In this document: positions 26,051-32,280 of the stretch, in pieces | How positions within the stretch are numbered: the first letter of the stretch is position 1 | Layout of the letters: every line of letters begins with the position of its first letter | Assembly (NCBI GenBank): GCA_025965795.1 | Contig: JAOPWH010000042.1 | Location: 1-32,280, forward strand | DNA length: 32,280 nt | Source: Blastococcus sp. | Lineage (GTDB): Bacteria > Actinomycetota > Actinomycetes > Mycobacteriales > Geodermatophilaceae | Direction of reading: 5' to 3' | Made by a program: the position numbers and the translations under genes | Notes under the pieces: model-generated | The model's database searches: none | The model's input: the letters and a program-made list of their open reading frames with translations, nothing else | What the model was told of the DNA's origin: nothing

Positions 26051-26123
26051 GACGCTCGGTCAGGGAACCTCACTCGGGAAGACGAGATGTCTGATGGTGG
26101 GCATAAACCGGGCTGATACTGCA

Positions 26124-27086
26124 GTGGTGAACCTCGCCAGCCTGGACCTCAACCTGCTGGTGTCGCTGGACGCCCTGCTGCAGGAGCGCAGCGTGACACG
26201 GGCCGCGGCGCGCATGGGGCTCAGCCAGCCGGCCCTCTCGGCGTCACTTGCGCGGCTGCGGCGGCACTTCGGGGACGAACTGCTCACGCGGGTCGGCAAC
26301 GACTACCGGCTGACCCCGCTCGCGGTAGGGCTGAAGGAGTTGGCCCGGATCGCACTCTCCGGGGTCGAGCGGGTCTTCACCGCCCAGCCGGAGTTCGAGC
26401 CAGGGTCGTCCACTCGTGAGTTCTCCCTGGTGGCGAGCGACTACGTCGTGGCCATCCTCGGCGACACGATCGCCGCGTTGCTGACCGAGGAGGCGCCCCA
26501 CACCCGCCTGCGGCTGGCGGCGAACACGCCGTCGATCGTGGAGCGGGCGGACCAGGTGCTCCTGACCACCGACCTGCTGTTGCTGCCGCACGGGTTCGTC
26601 ACCGACCTCTCCCATCGCGACCTCTACCGCGACGAGTGGGTCTGCGTCGTCGCCGCCGACCACCCGGTGGTCGATGCCGGGCTCACGGTCGAGGACCTGG
26701 AGACGCTGCCGTGGGTGGCGACCTACCACGGGCAGACGGCGTCGACCCCGGCCGCCCGTCAGATGCGGATGCTCGGCATCGAGCCGCACATCCAGGTGGT
26801 CACGGAGAACTTCCTGACCGTGCCGGCGCTCGTCGCGGGCAGCAACCGGATCGCACTCCTCCAGCGCCGTCTGGTCGACCAGTTCCCGCCCGACATCGGC
26901 GTCCGAGCCCTGCCCTGCCCGTTCGAGGCGGGGCCGCTCCTGGAGGCGATGTGGTGGCACCCGGTGTACGACGAGGACCCCGAGCACCGGTACCTCCGGG
27001 ACGTCGTCGTGCGTGCGGCCGACCAGGCGGTCGGGTCGGGGCCGGCGAGTATCGACCTGACGAATAGCGATGTTCACGAGAAGTGA
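26124..27086 (+). CDS. LysR family transcriptional regulator
   Basis: LASLDLNLLVSLDALLQERSVTRAAARMGLSQPALSASLARLRRHFGDELLTRVGNDYRLTPLA; start GTG 26124/26127 (ATG 26094 possible). Confidence 0.9.
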   Translation: MVNLASLDLNLLVSLDALLQERSVTRAAARMGLSQPALSASLARLRRHFGDELLTRVGNDYRLTPLAVGLKELARIALSGVERVFTAQPEFEPGSSTREFSLVASDYVVAILGDTIAALLTEEAPHTRLRLAANTPSIVERADQVLLTTDLLLLPHGFVTDLSHRDLYRDEWVCVVAADHPVVDAGLTVEDLETLPWVATYHGQTASTPAARQMRMLGIEPHIQVVTENFLTVPALVAGSNRIALLQRRLVDQFPPDIGVRALPCPFEAGPLLEAMWWHPVYDEDPEHRYLRDVVVRAADQAVGSGPASIDLTNSDVHEK

Positions 27087-27171
27087 TTTCCGCGTCGCGC
27101 CCGCAGTCCTGACACTTCTGCGCCAGTGACGCCGGCCACAAGGGTCCGCGACGTGACCGCAGGAGACGCCC

Positions 27172-27794
27172 GTGTCGGAGAACGTCCTGAGCCGCGATCG
27201 GCACCCCGGAGAACCGCTCACCGGTGAGGTCGCCGTGGATCCCGCCACCGGCCTTCCGGCCGGTCGCGCCCAGGCGCTCGTCCTGCTCCTCTCGAGCTGT
27301 CTTTCACGCTCGACAGCATCGGCGTGCAGTCCACCGCCACGATCGGCGCGGTCAGCGCGATCGCCTCGCTCGGCACCGCCATCGGCGCGTTTCTCTCCGG
27401 CCGGCCGGCCAAGCTCGGACCTGTGCTCGTGCCGCTGGCGTTCGCGCTCTCCGGTGTCGGGATCCTCGGGCTCGGGCTCGCCTCGGCCGTCCCCGTCGTG
27501 GTCGTGTTCGCCGTGGTCACCGGATTCGGCAACGGGCTGCTCCTGCCGTCGCTGCTCACCTGGGCGTTGAGCTCCCTCGGCTTCCGGCAGCGGGGTCGCG
27601 GCACCGGCGTCTGGACGTCCGCGCTGTTCATCGGGCAGTTCGTCTGCCCGCTCGTCGTCCTGGCACTCACCGGTGCCATCGGCTCCCCGGGCTCGGCACG
27701 GGTGGTGCTCGGCGTCGTCAGCCTCGTCGGCGCTGCCGCTGTCCGCGCGATCCGCCCGACGCGGGCCGACGACCCGGCGCTCGTCGCTTCCTGA
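27172..27794 (+). pseudogene. MFS transporter with internal deletion and frameshift
   Basis: Frame 1 N-terminus MSENVLSRDRHPGEPLTGEV...AQALVLLLSSCL, then frame 3 SFTLDSIGVQSTATIGAVSAIASLGTAIGAFLSG...LGFRQRGRGTGVWTSALFIGQFVCPLVV; about half an MFS is missing between them. Confidence 0.7.
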
Positions 27795-27814
27795 CCTGCG
27801 CCGACGGGGAGGGC

Positions 27815-28207
27815 TCAGCCCATCGCGTGGATCCTGTCCGGGGCGATCCTCAGCAGCACGCGGACCTGGTCGCGGCCGCCGAACCAGGGGTACGGACCAC
27901 CGAGGTAGCGCTGGGCGAGCGCCTCGATGTGCTCGGCGGCGCCGTCGGTGGTCGCCTCCACCACCCTGCCGCGGACGGCGAAGTACCGGCTGGGGTTGCC
28001 GGGATCGGAGATGCTCACGGCGACCCGCGGGTCGCGGCCCACGTTGCGGACCTTCTGGTGGGTCTCGACCGTGTTGATCAGGACGTGCTCGCCGTCGGTG
28101 TCGACCCATGTCTGCGTCATCTGGGGCGATCCGTCGGGCATCGTGGTGGCGAGGAAGCAGGTGCTCGGCCGGCGCATCAGGTCGATCAGCTCGTCGGGCA
28201 GGTCCAT
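27815..28207 (-). CDS. PPOX class (F420-dependent-like) oxidoreductase
   Basis: LIDLMRRPSTCFLATTMPDGSPQMTQTWVDTDGEHVLINTVETHQKVRNVGRDPRVAVSISDPGNPSRYFAVRGRVVE. Confidence 0.9.
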   Translation of the reverse strand: MDLPDELIDLMRRPSTCFLATTMPDGSPQMTQTWVDTDGEHVLINTVETHQKVRNVGRDPRVAVSISDPGNPSRYFAVRGRVVEATTDGAAEHIEALAQRYLGGPYPWFGGRDQVRVLLRIAPDRIHAMG

Positions 28208-28317
28208 CCGGTCGTCTCCTCGTCGTGGGGACGACGGCCGCAACGGCACGGGCCCGGCCGTCGCCCACCGAGTAGACAGGGCGGCCGGGGAATCCGCGCG
28301 CCGGCGCCCTGCTGCGC

Positions 28318-29352
28318 CTAGAGCCCTGCCCGCAGGACCGCGGCCGCCTGCGCGAGGGCGCGCATCTTGCCGGCCGCCGACGCCCGGGGCAGGTACTTCA
28401 GGCCGCAGTCGCTGGACAGCATCAGCCGGTCGACGTCCACGTGGTCCAGCGCCCGCCGCACGCGGTCGGCGATCGTCTCCGGCGACTCGACGTCGGGAGT
28501 GGAGAGGTCGAGGACGCCGAGGGCGATGCCCTTGCCGCGCAGCGGTCGCAGCGTCGCGGGGTCGAGGTGCGACTGCGCCGTCTCCACCGACACCGCGTCG
28601 ACCGGGGTGTCGTCCATCTCCGGCAGGAAGGAGTACCCGTCCGGGCTGTCGGCGACCATCGCGTCGTAGCCGAAGCACAGGTGCACGTGCACCGGTCCGG
28701 CGGCGCCCTCGACGGCCCGGGTCAGCGCCTCCGCGCCGTACCGACGGGCGACCTCCGGTCGGGCCTGGAGCCACGGCTCGTCCAGTTGGACGATGTCGGC
28801 ACCGGCGGCGAACAGGTCGGCGATCTCCTCGCGGAGGACGTCGGCGTAGGCGAGCGCCAGGGCGCGGTCGTCGGGGTAGTGGTCGTTCTGCGCCTGCTGG
28901 GCCATGGTGAACGGACCCGGCACCGTGATCTTGATCGCCCGGTCGGTGTGCTGCCTCAGGAACCGCACGTCGTCCACCTGGACCGGGGAGGGTCGCCGGA
29001 CCTCTCCGGAGACCCGCGGCACGGGGATGTCGATCCCCGACCGGTTGCGTACCGTGCCGGGACGTTCGAGGTCCAGCCCGTCCAGGGCGGTGGCGAAGTG
29101 GTTGGAGTAGGACTCCCGGCGGATCTCACCGTCGGTGAGGATGTCCAGGCCGGCCTCCTCCTGCACCCGGATGGCGGCCAGGGTGGCGTCGTCCTGTGCC
29201 TCCTGCAGGAACTCCGCCGGAACCCGCCACAGCTCCGCCGCCCGGACCCGCGGCGGGAACTGGTGGCCCAGCCGGTCCCGGTCGATCAGCCAGTCCGGCT
29301 GGGGCAGGCTGCCGACGACCATGGTGGGCAGCGGCGGGAGCGAGGTGGGCAT
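28318..29352 (-). CDS. cobalamin-independent methionine synthase II-like (MetE C-terminal domain) protein
   Basis: VVGSLPQPDWL...ILTDGEIRRESYSNHFA...ADIVQLDEPWLQARPEVARRYG...VHVHLCFGY...LMLSSDCGLKYLPRASAAGKM; candidate Zn ligands HxC and C. Confidence 0.88.
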   Translation of the reverse strand: MPTSLPPLPTMVVGSLPQPDWLIDRDRLGHQFPPRVRAAELWRVPAEFLQEAQDDATLAAIRVQEEAGLDILTDGEIRRESYSNHFATALDGLDLERPGTVRNRSGIDIPVPRVSGEVRRPSPVQVDDVRFLRQHTDRAIKITVPGPFTMAQQAQNDHYPDDRALALAYADVLREEIADLFAAGADIVQLDEPWLQARPEVARRYGAEALTRAVEGAAGPVHVHLCFGYDAMVADSPDGYSFLPEMDDTPVDAVSVETAQSHLDPATLRPLRGKGIALGVLDLSTPDVESPETIADRVRRALDHVDVDRLMLSSDCGLKYLPRASAAGKMRALAQAAAVLRAGL

Positions 29353-29374
29353 CGATGTCTCCGGGTTCCAGGGG

Positions 29375-30199
29375 TCAGGCGGTTTCAGGGGCTGCGCGCC
29401 GGGCCACCTCGACGTGGGGCCGGGACCGCCACAGTGCCCACTCCGCGCTGATGTCGCCTGCGGTGCGGAGGAGCAGCGGCAGATGGTCGTCGACGAGTCG
29501 CTCCCGGGAGGTCTCGGCGGCGTGCACGGTCACGTTCATCGCCGCCCGGACCGCGCCGGTGCCGTCGCGCACCGGGACGGCGACGGACCGGACGCCCGGG
29601 GCCAGCTCCTCGTCGGCCAGGGCCCACCCGCGTGCCCGGACCTCGACGAGCTCGTGGCGCAGCTGCTCCGGCGTCCGACCTATGTAGGGCGGCAGGCCCG
29701 CGCGGCTCGGCTCGGCGAGGCACGCCTCCAGCTCGTCCGGCGCCAGCGCGGCGAGCAGCACCTTGCCCTGCGACGTCTGCACCGCCGGGAAGCGCGTGCC
29801 GACGTCGACCCGCAGGGCGATGAGCTTCGGCACCGACACCCGGGCGACGTAGACGATGTCGCTCCCGTCCAGCTGCGCGATCGAGGAGGACTCGCCGGTC
29901 TGCGCGACCAGGCCCTCCAGGTGCGGCCGGGCGATGTCCCAGAGGCCGAGCGCCGAGACGTACGCCATCCCCAGCGTGAGCACCTTGGGGGTCAGCTCGA
30001 ACACGCCGCCCGAGGACCGCACGTAGCCGAGCTCCTCCAGCGTCAGGAGCAGTCTCCGGGCGGTCGGCCGGGCGAGGCCGGCCGCCGTCGCGACGTCGGT
30101 GAGCGACCTGCTCCGGTGGTCGGCGTCGAAACAGGCGAGGACGTCGAGGCCGCGCGCGAGGGCCTCGACGAAGTCGGGTCCCCTTCCCCGGCCGGCCAT
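29375..30199 (-). CDS. IclR family transcriptional regulator
   Basis: FVEALARGLDVLACFDADHRSRSLTDVATAAGLARPTARRLLLTLEELGYVRSSGGVFELTPKVLTLGMAYVSA. Confidence 0.93.
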   Translation of the reverse strand: MAGRGRGPDFVEALARGLDVLACFDADHRSRSLTDVATAAGLARPTARRLLLTLEELGYVRSSGGVFELTPKVLTLGMAYVSALGLWDIARPHLEGLVAQTGESSSIAQLDGSDIVYVARVSVPKLIALRVDVGTRFPAVQTSQGKVLLAALAPDELEACLAEPSRAGLPPYIGRTPEQLRHELVEVRARGWALADEELAPGVRSVAVPVRDGTGAVRAAMNVTVHAAETSRERLVDDHLPLLLRTAGDISAEWALWRSRPHVEVARRAAPETA

Positions 30200-30214
30200 G
30201 TCCGTTCCTCCCGT

Positions 30215-31678
30215 TCAGCGGCCGAGCACCCGCTCCTCGCCGCCGGCGTGCGTGCTGTCGGACTTGTAGTCGGTGTACTGGTACGGATTGTCCAGGACCT
30301 CGGTGGTCGGCAGGTCGGGGTTCATCCCGGTCGCCCATGCCTCCTCGCCCAGCTCTCCCCGCAGGTAGGCGACGGTGTCCTCGATCTCGCGGCGCACCGG
30401 GGCGAGGTCGATGCCCACCAGTTTCCCGTCGGACTTCACCACGCGCCCGTCGACCACCACGGTGTGCACGTCGCCGCGCTGGGCCTGGAACACGACGTGG
30501 CCGTAGGGGTTGAGCAGCGGGAACATGACCGGCGAGGCGTCGTTCTTGATCAGGACGACGTCGGCCTTCTTGCCCGGCTCGAGACTGCCGAGGTCGGTCC
30601 GGCCGACCGCGTGCGCCCCGCCTCGGGTGGCCCACTCGACCACGTTCTGCGCGCGCAGGCGCAGGTGGGTGACGGTCTCGCCCTCGAGGTGGGCGGCCAT
30701 GTGCTCGGCCATGCGGTCGGCGTTCAGGGTGGCCCGCATGGCGGAGAAGACGTCGGCGCTCCACCACACGCTGGTGTCCATCGACAGCGACACCGGGATG
30801 CCGTACTGGAGCACCTGCACGGTGGGTGCGTGGCCCTGGCCGGCGCTGCACTCCGACTCGGTGGACACCGAGATCGAGCCCCCCGTCGCGGCGATCCGCT
30901 GGTAGCTGTCGCGGGTCAGCGTGGAGGCGTGCACGTAGACGGTCTCCGGCGTCATGAACCCGGAGTCGTGCATCAGCCGGATGCCGTCGTCGTTCGTCGC
31001 GCCCCAGACCCCGGCGTGGGTCGTCACCGGGAGGTCCAGCTCGCGGGCCACCTCGAACGCCGCCTTCTCCGGAAAGGCCGGGTCACCGGTGACGTCGAAG
31101 GCCAACTGCATGCCCAGCTTGTCGTCCAGGGAGTTGCTCGTCTGCTCCAGGAACGACCGGACGGCGGGGTCGGCGGTCCACTCCCACGGCCCGGCCTGGA
31201 TGTTGCCGTAGGCCAGCACGAACCGGCCGGGCACCGAGCGGAGCGCGTCGAGGGCGGCCTCGGCGTGGCCGACGGTGTGCAGGTTGTGCGACCAGTCGAC
31301 GGTCGTGGTGACGCCGGCGTCCAGGGACTCGATGGCCGAGAGCCGGTTGCCGGCAGCGATGTCCTGCGGCCGGAACTTCCGGCCGTGCTCCAGGTAGTTC
31401 CAGACGAAGTACTGGGTGAGGGTCCAGTCCGCGCCGTAGCCCCGCATGGCCGTCTGCCACATGTGCCGGTGCGTGTCGATCATGCCGGGCATCACGATGC
31501 CGCCGGTGGCGTCGATCTCCTGGGTGCCCTCGGGGACCTCCAGGCGCGGACCGACCGCCGCGATGCGGTCGTCCACCACGAGGACGTCGGCGTCGGTCAG
31601 GACGGTGCCGGCGTCGTCCATCGTCAGGACGGTGCCCCCGCGGAACACCAGCGGTCGACCGGCCTCGAACTGGCTCAT
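30215..31678 (-). CDS. amidohydrolase family protein (chlorohydrolase/adenosine deaminase-like, AtzA/TrzN superfamily)
   Basis: IVMPGMIDTHRHMWQTAMRGYGADWTL...LPVTTHAGVWG...VYVHASTL...VSLSMDTSVWWSADVFSAMRA...GSLEPGKKADVVLI. Confidence 0.9.
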   Translation of the reverse strand: MSQFEAGRPLVFRGGTVLTMDDAGTVLTDADVLVVDDRIAAVGPRLEVPEGTQEIDATGGIVMPGMIDTHRHMWQTAMRGYGADWTLTQYFVWNYLEHGRKFRPQDIAAGNRLSAIESLDAGVTTTVDWSHNLHTVGHAEAALDALRSVPGRFVLAYGNIQAGPWEWTADPAVRSFLEQTSNSLDDKLGMQLAFDVTGDPAFPEKAAFEVARELDLPVTTHAGVWGATNDDGIRLMHDSGFMTPETVYVHASTLTRDSYQRIAATGGSISVSTESECSAGQGHAPTVQVLQYGIPVSLSMDTSVWWSADVFSAMRATLNADRMAEHMAAHLEGETVTHLRLRAQNVVEWATRGGAHAVGRTDLGSLEPGKKADVVLIKNDASPVMFPLLNPYGHVVFQAQRGDVHTVVVDGRVVKSDGKLVGIDLAPVRREIEDTVAYLRGELGEEAWATGMNPDLPTTEVLDNPYQYTDYKSDSTHAGGEERVLGR

Positions 31679-31699
31679 GGGGGCCCTCTCCTTCGCGCA

Positions 31700-31722
31700 C
31701 GGACGAACGTCCGCAGAGCGGA
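31700..31722. promoter_or_regulatory. overlapping dyads CGGACGAACGTCCG (31700-31713) and TCCGCAGAGCGGA (31710-31722), candidate IclR operator
   Basis: Perfect inverted repeats upstream of the amidohydrolase start. Confidence 0.55.
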
Positions 31723-31848
31723 CACATGACCGATTGCGGCCACCCTGCTGGGGCCTGCGTCACCCTGTCAAGGGGACCGCGCCGTCCCCGTCCGCCCTTC
31801 GCGAGGCGGTTGACAGCCTCCCGGGCGGGCCCGAAGGATGCGGGTGCG

Positions 31849-31864
31849 GCGGACACAGGTCCGC
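31849..31864. promoter_or_regulatory. perfect dyad GCGGAC-acag-GTCCGC, candidate IclR operator at the CoA-transferase promoter
   Basis: Same GCGGAC half-site as 31718-31723; located just after TTGACA (31810-31815)-N18-AAGGAT (31834-31839). Confidence 0.6.
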
Positions 31865-31899
31865 TGGACGGGCAACCGGCGAGAGGCGCACGCGGACCC

Positions 31900-32280
31900 A
31901 TGACGAGCGGACCTCCTGGCGCGGCACCGGGCAGGGGGAGCGGCCCTCTCGCCGGCCTGCTGGTCGCGGACTTCTCCCGGATCCTCGCCGGCCCCTACGC
32001 CACCATGCTGCTCGCCGACCTCGGGGCGGAGGTCATCAAGGTCGAGGGCCCCGGCGGGGACGACACCCGCACCTGGCAGCCGCCGGTGCGGGACGGCGTC
32101 GCCACCTACTACCTGGGCGTCAACCGCAACAAGCGGTCGGTCGCCCTGGACCTCAAGGATCCCGGCGACGTCGCCCTGGCCCGGGTGCTGGCCCGCCGGG
32201 CGGACGTCGTCGTCGAGAACTTCAAGCCCGGCGGCCTGGCGCGGTTCGGGCTGGACCACGACTCCGTCGCGCGCACCAAC
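31900..32280 (+). CDS. CaiB/BaiF family CoA transferase, N-terminal part (runs off window)
   Basis: LAGLLVADFSRILAGPYATMLLADLGAEVIKVEGPGGDDTRTWQPPVRDGVATYYLGVNRNKRSVALDLKDPGDVALARVLARRADVVVENFKPGGLARFGLDHDSV. Confidence 0.92.
   Translation, partial: MTSGPPGAAPGRGSGPLAGLLVADFSRILAGPYATMLLADLGAEVIKVEGPGGDDTRTWQPPVRDGVATYYLGVNRNKRSVALDLKDPGDVALARVLARRADVVVENFKPGGLARFGLDHDSVARTN

Noticed and set aside
26051-26123. LysR box (T-N11-A) between the cyclase and LysR genes
   Set aside because: Only weak partial symmetry (ATG...CAT at 26087-26104) was seen; not strong enough to call an operator.
26244-28268. Minus-strand ORF of 674 aa
   Set aside because: Spans the antisense of LysR and the MFS pseudogene; low-complexity R/D/E/G-rich translation without a domain.
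29135-31729. Plus-strand ORF of 864 aa
   Set aside because: Antisense to MetE-like, IclR and amidohydrolase genes that have clear domain signatures.
1-32280. CRISPR arrays, tRNA/rRNA genes, transposases or integrases, and canonical phage-defence genes
   Set aside because: I saw no regularly spaced repeats, no tRNA-like cloverleaf, and no mobile-element or defence-protein signatures in the ORFs examined.

Overview
High-GC actinobacterial chromosomal window (gene style resembles Geodermatophilaceae, but I have no search to confirm). I support about 29 intact or edge-truncated protein-coding genes plus two probable pseudogenes. No rRNA, tRNA, CRISPR array or transposase was found. Left part: Na+/H+ antiporter N-terminus (cut by the edge), SAM methyltransferase, RNase J, HxlR and OhrR/MarR regulators, DUF5313-like and DUF427 proteins, patatin-like phospholipase, DHFR-family reductase, DoxX-like and VanZ-like membrane proteins. 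Middle: a compact flavinylation module (ferric-reductase-like flavocytochrome, FMN-binding protein with SGAT motif, ApbE) followed by an ATP-grasp protein. Right part: three adjacent catabolic loci. (i) A TetR-linked FAD monooxygenase / ABM monooxygenase / HbpS-like / alpha-beta hydrolase operon. (ii) A LysR-linked six-gene putative aromatic meta-cleavage operon: cyclase, FAD monooxygenase, extradiol dioxygenase, FAH hydrolase, SDR, pseudooxynicotine-hydrolase-like enzyme. (iii) An IclR-linked amidohydrolase / MetE-like locus divergent from a CoA transferase. Most notable non-coding signals: operator-like dyads upstream of the HxlR, OhrR and TetR genes and in the IclR-linked divergent promoter, a 14-bp perfect-stem hairpin inside the VanZ-like ORF, an internally deleted MFS gene, and a truncated VOC gene fragment at the end of the meta-cleavage operon.
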